Shown here: positions 43,629 to 52,820 of the stretch, piece by piece
Numbering within the stretch: the first letter of the stretch is position 1
How the letters are laid out: each line of letters begins with the position of its first letter
Assembly: GCF_016924145.1 (NCBI RefSeq)
Contig: NZ_JAFFZO010000030.1
Span: 1 to 64,000 of the forward strand
Direction of reading: 5' to 3'
Source: Amphritea pacifica
GTDB lineage: Bacteria; Pseudomonadota; Gammaproteobacteria; Pseudomonadales; Balneatricaceae
Length of the DNA: 64,000 nucleotides
Program-made: the position numbers and the translations under genes
The notes under the pieces: model-generated
Database searches by the model: none
What the model was told of the DNA's origin: nothing
The model's input: only the letters and a program-made list of their open reading frames with translations

Positions 43629-45589
43629 AGATCATGATTCCATTCTAGCCGCAACCAGAGCTCCCTCTCACTTCGCTCATTGTTGTACTGCTTGCCGAAG
43701 TCTGCGGCAGGGTCCATCACCCGCTTATCAAACAGGTTATCGATACCAAATGAATAATTCAGCGCCTGAGTCAGTTTTCCTGAGCCAAACAGGTTGACGG
43801 TGGCAAATGAATCAGCGCTATCATCATAGCTGTTGGTATCGGTCCGGCGACTGCTATAGATCAGGCCGGCTCCTAACAGATGGTCATCACTGATCTGGTA
43901 ATCGGTTTGCAGGCTGCCGGTCCAGGCTGCCAGGTAGGGCAGTGATGCGCCATCGGAGTCGGTTTCAAGATAACTGACCCCCAACCGGGTGTTCAGTTTT
44001 TGCATTGGCCTCAGGGTTAATAGCAGCTCAGCACCGCGCATTCGATAGACAGTATTGCTGTTGGTGAAATACTCATCAGCATCATCGGGGGTAGGCGTTT
44101 CCTGAATAAAATCATCAATCTGGCTGCTGAACAGATTGATATTCAGGCTGGCTTCATCCCACTGGTACAGATACCCCAGCTCGGACATCACTATCCGCTC
44201 GGCATCAACCTGAGGAGACTGAAAGCTGGTGCCCTCAAGCACTTTCAGGTATTCCCTGAATCCCGGGGTGCGAATGGCGGTGCCATGTTGCAGTTTCCAG
44301 GTTTGCTGGGTGTCGGGTGTGTATACCAGTGCTTCCCGGTGGTTGAAGTAACCGCCAAATTGTTCAAAGTAGTCAAACCGACCACCAATAGTGAGGCTCA
44401 GGTCCGGACGAATCTGCCAGATGTCCTGAGCAAATGCCGCATAGTCATTGTTGGTTATGCCGGGTTCGGAGAGCAGGTTTCCGGTTTCAGGCGGGCTCAG
44501 AAAACCGCTGGAGAAATGGTAACTACGACGATAGTCACTCCGTTTCGCTTGCTCATAGTTCCAACTGAGGCCGCCTGCCAGGGTGTGCAGCTGAAACTGT
44601 TTTAGCAGGGTTAACGAGGCGCCTGCCATAATGCCGTTCTGGTATTCCTCATAGCCTGGCAACTGAGTGGTCTGCTCCAGCTCATATTCCCGGGTATTAT
44701 CTTTCTGATAATAGAACGTGGTTTCCAACTGCCCTTCATCGATAGAGCCCTGCTCATAATGTGCAGACAGACTGAGGTAATCACTGTCGACATAGGCATC
44801 CTGAGTGGAGGGGATGAAGAGAAAAGGGGTTTCACTGCGGTTGTAATCCAGTTGCAGCGTAAGCCGGGGCAACGGCTGCGCTTTAATATGGATATTGCTG
44901 TAGTCTTCATCCAGCGGTTGCAGTGAATCATCACCTATAAAGCTCTTCCTATCAGAACGGAAGGGTGCGTCCTGATCAAGATGGCTGGCAAACAGCTGCA
45001 GATTGTCACTGTTGTAGAGAGCAGTGCCTTTGGCCCGTTGGTTGCTGCCTGCTTCCAGTCCCAATTCCAGTTGTTCGGTGTTGCTGAAGCTGCGGGTGGT
45101 CACCGATATGATGCCCGCAAAGGCATTGGCGCCGTAGAGGCTGGATGCCGGACCGAGAATGACTTCAACGGTTTCAAGGTATTCCAGCGGCAGGTTATCT
45201 CCGAGGTTGAAGTGGTTGTAATAGAGCTGGCGTACCCGTACTCCGTCAACCATCAGCACCATTTTGTCGTTATAGCGGTCCAGTACGCCCCGGGCCCAGA
45301 TGGCACGATGCCGTTTGCGGTACTGATTAAGCTGCAGGCCCGGCACAAACTGTAACAGATCGTCCAGTCGTCTCACGCCATAGCGCTTAAAATCATCGCG
45401 GTTGAAGGTGTAGACCGTGCCGGGGGCTTTATTCACCTGCGTAGGCACAAGCGAAGCTGCGGTAAACACGTCCATCGCCACCAGCTCTTTCAGGGACAGG
45501 TCACTGAAGCCCTGTTGGTCAGCACGCGCGTATGCGGAGGTAAAGAAGACTGAGTAAATAAGCAGTGGGATAACACTGTTTTTCGACAT
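43625..45589 (-). CDS. TonB-dependent outer-membrane receptor
   Basis: 654 residues from ATG 45589 with a signal peptide (MSKNSVIPLLIYSVFFTSAYARA). A plug domain (SLKELVAMDVFTAA as TonB box region, VNKAPGTVYTFNRDDFKRYGVRRLDDLLQFVPGL, GPASSLYGANAFAGIISV) is followed by a 22-strand barrel ending in an aromatic C-terminus. The GVRVRQLYYNHFNLGDNLPLEY segment is typical of receptors next to YfiR-like proteins. The ligand is unknown. In the operon it may supply the outer-membrane input or substrate for the YfiR/YfiN pair. Confidence 0.88.
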   Translation of the reverse strand: MSKNSVIPLLIYSVFFTSAYARADQQGFSDLSLKELVAMDVFTAASLVPTQVNKAPGTVYTFNRDDFKRYGVRRLDDLLQFVPGLQLNQYRKRHRAIWARGVLDRYNDKMVLMVDGVRVRQLYYNHFNLGDNLPLEYLETVEVILGPASSLYGANAFAGIISVTTRSFSNTEQLELGLEAGSNQRAKGTALYNSDNLQLFASHLDQDAPFRSDRKSFIGDDSLQPLDEDYSNIHIKAQPLPRLTLQLDYNRSETPFLFIPSTQDAYVDSDYLSLSAHYEQGSIDEGQLETTFYYQKDNTREYELEQTTQLPGYEEYQNGIMAGASLTLLKQFQLHTLAGGLSWNYEQAKRSDYRRSYHFSSGFLSPPETGNLLSEPGITNNDYAAFAQDIWQIRPDLSLTIGGRFDYFEQFGGYFNHREALVYTPDTQQTWKLQHGTAIRTPGFREYLKVLEGTSFQSPQVDAERIVMSELGYLYQWDEASLNINLFSSQIDDFIQETPTPDDADEYFTNSNTVYRMRGAELLLTLRPMQKLNTRLGVSYLETDSDGASLPYLAAWTGSLQTDYQISDDHLLGAGLIYSSRRTDTNSYDDSADSFATVNLFGSGKLTQALNYSFGIDNLFDKRVMDPAADFGKQYNNERSERELWLRLEWNHDL

Positions 45590-45842
45590 GCACTTTTCCG
45601 GAACAGGGAGCCAGCTTTCGATCGGTGGCAATATTATTATTTTAGCGTAGCGGGCTTTAGCGAAGCTCCCTTTCTCTGGCCTGATACGCGCTCACCATGA
45701 TACAGAAAACCGTTCAGTGGGGAAGCGTGTAGCTACTAATCCCCATATCAATATTATTTTTGAAACCATATTTCAATGGCTAATTAGGCGTATCTGAACG
45801 CTTTGATATTGTACGGAAGAGGGATAGGAGGATTAAAAAGTA
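45590..45842. other. Gene-free upstream region of the TonB receptor operon
   Basis: No coding frame is seen. A stem-like AGCGGGCTTTAGCGAAGCT near 45645-45665 resembles REP-type palindromes. The promoter of the receptor operon must lie here but I do not see a convincing -35/-10 pair. Confidence 0.35.
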
Positions 45843-45856
45843 TTGATATGAGTCAA
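45843..45856 (+). promoter_or_regulatory. FNR/Anr-type box upstream of the diiron protein operon
   Basis: TTGATATGAGTCAA matches the FNR consensus TTGATnnnnATCAA at 9 of 10 defined positions. TATCAC at 45884-45889 could serve as -10, which would place the box near -46, about right for activation. The surrounding 250 bp are strikingly AT-rich. Confidence 0.6.
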
Positions 45857-45907
45857 TAAAATTAAATAAATATGTCATTTAAGTATCACTATGTAGGAGG
45901 GTTCTTT

Positions 45908-45961
45908 ATGGGCTGGAATAGATATATATCTATATATTTCAATATATTATTTGTATTTTGA
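45908..45961 (+). CDS. 17-codon upstream ORF in the leader of the diiron protein gene
   Basis: ATG GGC TGG... to TGA at 45959-45961 encodes a 17-residue peptide (MGWNRYISIYFNILFVF), aromatic and hydrophobic. A consensus AGGAGG lies seven bases upstream of the ATG, better than most genes in the window. It lies downstream of the FNR-like box and 120 bp upstream of the diiron gene. A leader peptide controlling downstream expression, or a tiny membrane peptide, is possible; a chance ORF in AT-rich DNA is less likely given the ribosome site. Confidence 0.4.
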   Translation: MGWNRYISIYFNILFVF

Positions 45962-46081
45962 GGGGTTGGGTGTTGCTTAAAAAGAGATACATAATAAAAT
46001 ATTAGAAGTTTATTTATGTATCATTAATGGTATTGTTGCGTCGTTCTTAAAACAAAAACAACCATCTCTGAGGTTTTTGCT

Positions 46082-47107
46082 ATGCACGATAAAATTGCCA
46101 ATACCATGGAATTTCCACCCGAAACTCCCCAGCCAAATATCTATCCACTGAGCTGGGAAACCAAGACCTCAAAGGCTGAGGAGATCTGGGATGCATCGCT
46201 GCGCGAAGCGTGGAATCCAAAGGATCTGCCCTGGGATACTTTCGATGTCTCGAGCTACTCCTGGGAAGAGCGTGAAGCGATCGCCTATTGGTGGACGCTG
46301 CTATCGGTATTCGATGCCTCTGCACCACCGGTATTTGCTGAAGCGTTTATCAAAACCTATGAAGATCATGAAGAAGACGCAATTCGTCGCTGTTTTTTCT
46401 CAGTTACCCGTGATGAGCAGAATCACGAGCAGATGTGTGGCATGGCGATTACGAAGTTGCTGGAAGCTAACAGCCCGCTGGAATATGAACCAAAAACCGA
46501 TATGGGTCGTCGTCTGAAGCGCAATGCTGCCTGGTTGTACTATAACGGCGGCCGTTACTGGGGCGGATATAAAAAAGCGGTGCCTAAATACAGTCTGGCG
46601 GTTCTGTTCAGCTCCTTCCTGATGGGGGAGATCGCCGCGGCCACTATCTTTAAACAGATGTCTGAAAGCTGTGAAGAGATGGTGTTCCAGGAAGCGTTTA
46701 AAAACATCGGCCGTGATGAAGGGCGCCACATGGCGATCTGCCTGTCGTTGATGGAGCGTGACTATCCTAAACTGTCGGCGGAAGAGAAGAGTGTTATCAC
46801 CAAGCAGATCCGGGCTGGCTATCTGTTCCTGTCTGCGGTGTTGTTTGAACCGCCCGCTGAGTTCTGGGATCTGCCGGAGGACTTTATCGCCAATCAGCGG
46901 GAAGCGGAAGCGATCGCCCGTGAAGCGGGCTTTGGTGTGCCCTCTTACGAGGCGAAGAAGGATAACTGGCGTACCGCCATGCTCAACCTGAAAACGGTTC
47001 TGGATAAATATGACACGCCGTTCCCGGCAATTCCGGAAGTGGATATTACCGGTGAAGAGGTGACTCAGGCGGACCTGGACTCTGCGGACATTATTCCGAT
47101 CTTCTGA
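46082..47107 (+). CDS. Ferritin-like diiron carboxylate protein (putative oxygenase component)
   Basis: 341 residues, all-helical. Four helices carry candidate iron ligands: WEEREAIAYWW, TRDEQNHEQMC (E-x-x-H), LMGEIAAATIF and GRDEGRHMAI (E-x-x-H), the E...ExxH...E...ExxH layout of ribonucleotide reductase R2-like and bacterial multicomponent monooxygenase proteins. The next gene encodes a ferredoxin-flavin reductase, as needed by diiron oxygenases. I cannot name the family or substrate; an oxygen-dependent hydroxylase, N-oxygenase or desaturase are all open. Gene context (FNR-like box) suggests low-oxygen expression. Confidence 0.75.
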   Translation: MHDKIANTMEFPPETPQPNIYPLSWETKTSKAEEIWDASLREAWNPKDLPWDTFDVSSYSWEEREAIAYWWTLLSVFDASAPPVFAEAFIKTYEDHEEDAIRRCFFSVTRDEQNHEQMCGMAITKLLEANSPLEYEPKTDMGRRLKRNAAWLYYNGGRYWGGYKKAVPKYSLAVLFSSFLMGEIAAATIFKQMSESCEEMVFQEAFKNIGRDEGRHMAICLSLMERDYPKLSAEEKSVITKQIRAGYLFLSAVLFEPPAEFWDLPEDFIANQREAEAIAREAGFGVPSYEAKKDNWRTAMLNLKTVLDKYDTPFPAIPEVDITGEEVTQADLDSADIIPIF

Positions 47108-47220
47108 TTCTGCTTTCAGTCATCATTAACCGCCGCCCTGTTGAGCGGCGATTATGTGTCTGACTGGTCATTTAATGTTGCTGTTACAGGATTGGGATAT
47201 CCCCCGATCCGGAGGTGAGT

Positions 47221-48264
47221 ATGACGTCGATACGTTTATCCCCATCGGGTAGAGAGGTAGAGGCAAAGCCCGGTGAAACGGTATTGGAAACCCTCGAAAA
47301 TGCCGGCTACGCCCTGCCAAATAACTGCCGTGCCGGCGCCTGTGGCGAGTGTAAGGTTAAGGTGCTCGAAGGTGAGTTCGATCAGGGAATGGTGATGGAT
47401 ATGGCGCTGTCACAGGCGGAACGTGCCGAAGGCTATGGTCTGATGTGCATGTGCAAACCGCTCAGTGATACCCTGGAGATCGACTGGGGGACCGATGATG
47501 CGATGCCAAAACTGTTTCCGCCCCGGGAGAATGTGCGTTGCGTAGTGGTGGACCGGATTGAACGGACCCCACGAATCGCGGAGATCCGGCTGCGTCCGGT
47601 TGGCGATCCATTGCGCTTCTGGCCGGGGCAGTATGTCAGCCTGACCGATACCGCCCGCAGTGTGACGCCCCGCTCCTACTCGATCGCTAACGCCCCCAGA
47701 CCGGATGGCGAAATCGTTTTACAGATTACCCGCGTGCCTGAGGGTAAAACCAGTAACTGGGTTCATGATGAGATTCATCCGGGCTCAATGGTGAATATCT
47801 CAGGGCCTTACGGCACCTTTATCGGTGATCCGGGAACCGATGGTCCGGTGCTCTGTCTGGCTGCCGGAACCGGCCTGGCGCCTATTCTGAGTCTGGCCGA
47901 TGCGGCCCTGCGTCGCGGTTTTAAACAACCGGTGCATCTGATGTTTTCGGCTCGAACCGAAGCGGAGATCTATTGCCGTGGTCTGATGTCGCTGTGGAAT
48001 GCCCGTCATCGTCGCTTTAAGTTCATCCCCACCCTCACCCGGGAGGTAAAAGAGGGGATTCAGAGTGGTCGTATCCCGGATATCATCGCTGATCTCTATC
48101 CCGATCTGTCGAAACATGCGATCTATATCGCCGGCAGTCCCGGGTTTGTGGATAACTGTATTGCGGCGGTCACCGCCAGTGGAGCACAGCGCGATAATAT
48201 CCACACCGAAGGTTTCTTTGATCAGGCCCAGCCAGAAACCCCTGCGTCAGACCGGTTAGTCTGA
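47221..48264 (+). CDS. Ferredoxin-NAD(P)H reductase for the diiron protein
   Basis: 347 residues from ATG 47221 (GGAGG upstream; GTG 47215 also in frame). The N-terminal [2Fe-2S] ferredoxin domain has CRAGACGECKVKV and a later C (LMCMC), followed by FAD (PRSYSIANAP) and NAD(P) (CLAAGTGLAPILSLADAAL, IYIAGSPGFVD) domains. This ferredoxin-first order is that of MmoC, XylA and phenol/toluene hydroxylase reductases, which feed diiron oxygenases. It follows the diiron gene by 113 bp; a GC-rich hairpin at 47131-47150 lies between them. Confidence 0.88.
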   Translation: MTSIRLSPSGREVEAKPGETVLETLENAGYALPNNCRAGACGECKVKVLEGEFDQGMVMDMALSQAERAEGYGLMCMCKPLSDTLEIDWGTDDAMPKLFPPRENVRCVVVDRIERTPRIAEIRLRPVGDPLRFWPGQYVSLTDTARSVTPRSYSIANAPRPDGEIVLQITRVPEGKTSNWVHDEIHPGSMVNISGPYGTFIGDPGTDGPVLCLAAGTGLAPILSLADAALRRGFKQPVHLMFSARTEAEIYCRGLMSLWNARHRRFKFIPTLTREVKEGIQSGRIPDIIADLYPDLSKHAIYIAGSPGFVDNCIAAVTASGAQRDNIHTEGFFDQAQPETPASDRLV

Positions 48265-48267
48265 CGC
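48244..48267. repeat. Perfect 9-bp hairpin over the reductase stop codon
   Basis: GCGTCAGAC and GTCTGACGC flank a 6-nt loop and include the TGA at 48262-48264. It lies 17 bp before the terminator, so the transcript would end with two stacked hairpins, likely stabilising its 3' end. Confidence 0.55.
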
Positions 48268-48283
48268 GCAGACCTGTCTCCAA

Positions 48284-48316
48284 CGCCGGACCTGTTCGCA
48301 GCGGGCCGGCTTTTTT
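48284..48316 (+). terminator. Intrinsic terminator of the diiron-reductase operon
   Basis: GCCGG...CTG-TTCG-CAG...CCGGC followed by six T residues. The TTCG tetraloop and T tract make this a convincing rho-independent terminator. Confidence 0.8.
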
Positions 48317-48389
48317 GTATTCGCCAGAAAAATGCCTGAGATCTTCGCTTTTCAGTGCATAACCGCTATTCCCTTTGTACTCTTAGTTA

Positions 48390-49136
48390 ATGGTTATTAA
48401 CGCAGATGTTGCAACGATGGATAGAAACAACGGCGAAATCGCATTTGCCACCACCGGCCTGACCAAGGTGTACGGTGAAGGCGCAGTCGCAGTGCATGCC
48501 TTAAGGGGAGTTGATCTGCAGATTCCCCAGGGGGAGCTGGTGGTGTTGCTCGGCGCATCCGGCAGTGGTAAATCAACACTCCTGAATATCCTGGGGGGAC
48601 TGGATCAGCCGACCGACGGCGAGGTGTACTTCTTTGAGCAGAACCTCCGACAGATGGATGATGGCGCTCTGACCCTCTATCGCCGGGACCATATCGGCTT
48701 TGTGTTCCAGTTCTATAATCTGATGCCCAGCCTGACGGCGCGGGAAAATGTTGAACTGGTGACCGAGATTGCCGATAACCCGCTGACGGCGGAGCAGGCG
48801 CTGGCGCTGGTGGGGCTGAGTGAGCGGGCCGATCATTTTCCGGCACAGCTGTCTGGTGGCGAACAGCAGCGGGTCGCTATCGCCCGGGCGGTAGCGAAAC
48901 AGCCCCGGGTATTGTTCTGTGATGAACCCACCGGCGCGCTGGACAGCACCAGTGGCCGACAGGTGATGGAGGTGCTGCAGCAGATAAACCAGAGCCTGGG
49001 CGCGACAGTGGTGATTATCACCCATGCGGCGACGATTGCAGGCATGGCGGACCGGGTGATTCATTTTGCCGATGGTCAGATCAGAGAGGTGGTGTTGAAT
49101 AGTGAAAAGTCGCTGGCGCAGGATCTGGTCTGGTGA
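48390..49136 (+). CDS. ABC transporter ATP-binding protein, MacB/LolD type
   Basis: 248 residues. Walker [10 protein letters not shown], the MacB/LolD segment [22 protein letters not shown], signature [14 protein letters not shown] and Walker [13 protein letters not shown]. This class pairs with FtsX-like permeases and drives extrusion of substrates from the periplasm or outer leaflet rather than import. The permease and adaptor follow within 10 and 7 bp. ATG 48417 is an alternative start. Confidence 0.9.
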   Translation: MVINADVATMDRNNGEIAFATTGLTKVYGEGAVAVHALRGVDLQIPQGELVVLLGASGSGKSTLLNILGGLDQPTDGEVYFFEQNLRQMDDGALTLYRRDHIGFVFQFYNLMPSLTARENVELVTEIADNPLTAEQALALVGLSERADHFPAQLSGGEQQRVAIARAVAKQPRVLFCDEPTGALDSTSGRQVMEVLQQINQSLGATVVIITHAATIAGMADRVIHFADGQIREVVLNSEKSLAQDLVW

Positions 49137-49146
49137 GGGCTGCCTG

Positions 49147-51528
49147 ATGGCTGGATGGGCAGACCTGTCGCCGCTTGATCGTAAACTGCTGCGGGATTTG
49201 TGGCGGATGAAAGGTCAGGCCGTTGCGATCGCCCTGGTGATTGCGCTGGGGGTGTTGATGCTGGTGATGATGAACGGCCTGGTCCGCTCACTGGAGGATA
49301 CCCGCACCGCCTATTATGAACGTCACCGGCTGGCGCAGGTATTTGCGCCGCTACAGCGGGCGCCGCAATCCCTGTTATCCCGGGTTGCTGAGATCGAGGG
49401 CGTCGCGGTGGCGGTGGGCCGGGTAACCGGCAGTGCGCTGATCAACCTGCCCGGTCAGCGGCTGCCGCTGAGTGCTCAGGCGGTATCGTTGCCGGATCAG
49501 GGTGACGCGCGGCTGAATGATATCTATCTCACCGCCGGACGGCGGCCGGACCCCAGCCATAAAGATGAAATTATCCTGCTACAGGATTTTGCTAAAGCCC
49601 ATAGCCTGAGCCCCGGAGACCCACTGTCGGCCACCATGCACGGTGCCCGCCGCACCTTCCGTATTGTTGGTCTGGCACAGGCCCCGGAGTTTCTCTATTC
49701 CGCTGCGCCTGGTGAATTTGTCCCTGATGATGCCCGCTTTGCGGTGATCTGGATGAGTCAGTCAGCTCTGGCGGCGGTTTATGATATGCAGGGAGCCTTT
49801 AACCAGTTGCTGCTGGGAACCACCAAACACAGCTCCCTGCCAATGATCCTCGATCGGGTCGATCTGCTATTGCAACCTTACGGTGGGCGGGGAGCGTATG
49901 GCCTGGCGGACCATGTCTCTAACCGTTTTATCGCGGAGGAGATCAGCGGTCTGAGGGTGTCCAGTCGTACCGTGCCGCCGATATTTCTGGCGGTGGCGGC
50001 CTTTCTTCTCAACATCGTTATCTCCCGGATGATTCACGCAGAGCGCAGCCAGATCGGTCTGCTGAAAGCTTTCGGCTACCGGGATATTGAGATCACCCTG
50101 CACTACCTTAAATTTGTCATTGTGATCGCCGTCAGCGGCGCCCTGCTGGGCTGTTTTCTGGGGGTGATGTCGGGGCGCAGCCTGGCACAGGTGTATCAGA
50201 GCTATTACAAATTTCCATTTTTGCTGTTTCAGGTCGATCCAATGACCTTTGTGATCGGCATTCTGGTGAGTATTCTGGCGGCAGCCGCCGGAGGAATGCT
50301 GGTGCTAAGGTCGGTGTTTCGCCTCAGCCCTGCGGTGGCGATGCAACCCCCCACACCGGCTGATTACAGCCGTTCGCTGGCGCTGGCCGCATTTATGAAA
50401 CGCTGGCTGGATCAGCCCGGACGGATGGTTGCCCGGCGGTTGCTGCGTCAGCCCGGGAGGGCCGCAGGCGGCGTTATCGGTATCGCTGCAGGGATGTCTC
50501 TGGCGGTGGCGATGCTGAATGTGATGAGCGCGTTTGATCAGACCCTGACGTTTAGCTTTAATCTGATCGACCGCAGTGATCTGTCGGTGAGTTTCATTGA
50601 ACCGTTATCTGACAACGTCGTGTTTGAGTTGCAGAGCATTGACGGGGTTATCGAAGTTGAGGCGCAGCGCACCGTGGTGGTGAAGTTTAGCAATGGCCAG
50701 CACAGCTATCGTGGTGTGATCACCGGGCTGCCGGAGAACAGCCGGCTGAACCGGGCTCTGGACAAACGCCAGCAGGCGATTCCGATGCGAACCCGGGGCG
50801 TGGTGCTGGGCAGCGCTCTGGCGGATATTCTCAGAGTAAAAACGGGCGATGTTCTCGATATCGATGTGCGGGAGGGGCGTCAGCCTCAGTTGCAGATACC
50901 GGTGACCGGAGTGGCGGATACGCTGATCGGTTCACCCGCCTATATGGCGCTGGATAGCCTCAACCGGGTTCTGGGTGAGCCCCGTCGGGTCTCCGGTGCT
51001 TATCTGCGTATCGATAGCGCCAGGCAGGATGCTATCTACCGTCGCATCAAGGCGATGCCGGGGATTGCCGGGGTCAGCCTGAAGCAGGACGCCCGCGAGG
51101 CGTTTCAGCGGCTGATCGATAGCAGTGCTGGTGCAGTGCGCTATCTGATGGCGGCGATAGCCGCTGTGATCACTTTTGGGATAGTCTATAACAGTGCCCG
51201 CATCGCATTTGCCGAACGGGCACGGGATCTTGCCAGTCTTCGGGTGATCGGCTTTACCCGGAGGGAAGCGGCGTTTGTTCTACTGGCAGAGCTGGGTATT
51301 ATTACTCTGCTGGCGCTGCCGCTCGGTGGGCTGCTTGGCTATTTTCTGGTGTTTGCCATATCCGAGGGCTTCAGTACCGATCTCTATCGGGTTTCAGCGG
51401 TCTTCGTACCCCAGAGCTATGGCATCGCAGCGCTGGCGGTGATTATTGCGGCGCTGCTGTCTGGCTGGCTGGTGAAACGGGATATCGACCGGATCGATCT
51501 GGTCTCGGCATTAAAAGTAAGGGAGTAA
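49147..51528 (+). CDS. FtsX-domain ABC permease
   Basis: 793 residues from ATG 49147, with N-terminal TM (MKGQAVAIALVIALGVLMLVMMNGL), a large periplasmic domain, an FtsX core of three helices around residues 280-420, a second periplasmic domain and a second FtsX core at the C-terminus. The doubled layout resembles DevC/LolE-type or MacB-like exporters of the HlyD-coupled kind. Its substrate is unknown. It is the middle gene of a three-gene tripartite exporter; no outer-membrane TolC gene lies nearby. Confidence 0.88.
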   Translation: MAGWADLSPLDRKLLRDLWRMKGQAVAIALVIALGVLMLVMMNGLVRSLEDTRTAYYERHRLAQVFAPLQRAPQSLLSRVAEIEGVAVAVGRVTGSALINLPGQRLPLSAQAVSLPDQGDARLNDIYLTAGRRPDPSHKDEIILLQDFAKAHSLSPGDPLSATMHGARRTFRIVGLAQAPEFLYSAAPGEFVPDDARFAVIWMSQSALAAVYDMQGAFNQLLLGTTKHSSLPMILDRVDLLLQPYGGRGAYGLADHVSNRFIAEEISGLRVSSRTVPPIFLAVAAFLLNIVISRMIHAERSQIGLLKAFGYRDIEITLHYLKFVIVIAVSGALLGCFLGVMSGRSLAQVYQSYYKFPFLLFQVDPMTFVIGILVSILAAAAGGMLVLRSVFRLSPAVAMQPPTPADYSRSLALAAFMKRWLDQPGRMVARRLLRQPGRAAGGVIGIAAGMSLAVAMLNVMSAFDQTLTFSFNLIDRSDLSVSFIEPLSDNVVFELQSIDGVIEVEAQRTVVVKFSNGQHSYRGVITGLPENSRLNRALDKRQQAIPMRTRGVVLGSALADILRVKTGDVLDIDVREGRQPQLQIPVTGVADTLIGSPAYMALDSLNRVLGEPRRVSGAYLRIDSARQDAIYRRIKAMPGIAGVSLKQDAREAFQRLIDSSAGAVRYLMAAIAAVITFGIVYNSARIAFAERARDLASLRVIGFTRREAAFVLLAELGIITLLALPLGGLLGYFLVFAISEGFSTDLYRVSAVFVPQSYGIAALAVIIAALLSGWLVKRDIDRIDLVSALKVRE

Positions 51529-51535
51529 CGGGTTT

Positions 51536-52753
51536 ATGGGGTCAAAGCGGTCGGGTCACTGGGTTTTGCTGGGAAGCGTTGTGGTGGTGCTGTTGCTGCT
51601 GGTCTGGGCGTTTATGCCAAGGCCCCTGCAGGTGGATATTGGCACGGTACAGCGCGGAGCCATGTGGGAAACTATTGACGATGAAGGCAAAACCCGGGTG
51701 CGTGATGCCTATGTGGTCTCGACCCCTGTGACCGGCCGGTTACTGCGTATCGAGGTGGAGCCGGGCGATCGGGTCATCCAGGATAAAACCGTTGTTGCCC
51801 GCATGTTGCCCGCCAATCCGGTGGCACTGGATAGTCGTAGTCGGGAGCAGGCGCGCGCCGCGGTGGTCTCTGCCGAAGCCGCCGTGCGACTGGCGCAGGC
51901 TGAACTGAATAAAGCGCTGGCCGATACCGAGCGGACCGATACTGAACTGAAACGGATCACCATCCTGCAGCAGCGGGGCGCGATCAGTGATGCTGCGCTG
52001 GATAACGCTAAACAGGCGTGGCGCTCGGCCAGTGCTCAGCTGGATATGGCGAAGGCCTCAATCTCAATGCGGCAGGCTAATCTGGCCAGTGCCCGGGCAC
52101 AGCTGATCACCTTTGTGCCGGGGCAGAGCGATAACCACGATGCGCAGTCCGGGGTGATCAATATCGTCGCGCCCCATTCCGGTAGTATTCTGCGGGTCTT
52201 GCAGGAGAGCGAAACCACGCTGCCTGCCGGTCAGGCAGTGCTGGAGATCGGCGATATCAATGAGGAGTTGGAGGTGGTGGTTGAACTGCTTTCCAGCGAT
52301 GCGGTCAGGGTCAAACCTGGCAACCGGGTGATGATCGAAAACTGGGGCGGACCGCTGGCGCTCGAGGGGCGCGTCGAAAAAGTGGAACCCTGGGGCTTTA
52401 CCAAATACTCAGCCCTGGGGGTTGAAGAGCAGCGGGTGAAAACCACCATCCGTTTTGTCAGTGACAAATCCCAGCGGGCCAGTCTAGGTCATGGTTTCAG
52501 GGTGGAGGCGCGGATCGTCGTCTGGGAAGATGCTGACGCACTGATCGTGCCTTCCAGTGCGTTGATTCGCAGTGGCCGTCGCTGGGCGGTTTATCGGGTT
52601 GAATCCGGTAAAGCGCTCCTGAATACCGTTGAGGTGGGGCATAACAACGGCATCAGTGCGGAAGTGTCTGGGGGGCTGGAAGCGGGTGATCAGGTGGTGC
52701 TCTATCCGCCAGCCGAGCTGAGTGATGGTGGCCGGGTAAAGCGCCGGTTGTGA
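51536..52753 (+). CDS. HlyD-family periplasmic adaptor protein
   Basis: 405 residues: N-terminal membrane anchor (GHWVLLGSVVVVLLLLVWAF), a split biotinyl-lipoyl domain (VVSTPVTGRLLRIEVEPGDRV and IVAPHSGSILRVLQE), a long coiled-coil hairpin (about residues 95-185) and a beta-barrel domain. It joins the FtsX permease to an outer-membrane channel. It begins 7 bp after the permease gene and closes the operon; the next promoter is in the gap that follows. Confidence 0.9.
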   Translation: MGSKRSGHWVLLGSVVVVLLLLVWAFMPRPLQVDIGTVQRGAMWETIDDEGKTRVRDAYVVSTPVTGRLLRIEVEPGDRVIQDKTVVARMLPANPVALDSRSREQARAAVVSAEAAVRLAQAELNKALADTERTDTELKRITILQQRGAISDAALDNAKQAWRSASAQLDMAKASISMRQANLASARAQLITFVPGQSDNHDAQSGVINIVAPHSGSILRVLQESETTLPAGQAVLEIGDINEELEVVVELLSSDAVRVKPGNRVMIENWGGPLALEGRVEKVEPWGFTKYSALGVEEQRVKTTIRFVSDKSQRASLGHGFRVEARIVVWEDADALIVPSSALIRSGRRWAVYRVESGKALLNTVEVGHNNGISAEVSGGLEAGDQVVLYPPAELSDGGRVKRRL

Positions 52754-52755
52754 AT

Positions 52756-52784
52756 CTGACATTCGCCTCATCAGGGTGTAGAAT
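52756..52784 (+). promoter_or_regulatory. Promoter of the RHH-helicase-type III RM operon
   Basis: CTGACA (5 of 6) and TAGAAT (5 of 6) are separated by exactly 17 bp. A start near 52791 gives a leader of about 30 nt. Two ATGCA boxes at 52786-52800 (GATGCA and TATGCA, 5 bp apart) overlap the expected start site and could be the operator of the RHH protein encoded first in the operon; that is inference. Confidence 0.7.
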
Positions 52785-52820
52785 GATGCAATGTTATGCA
52801 CCTTGATGAACAGGTCTTGT

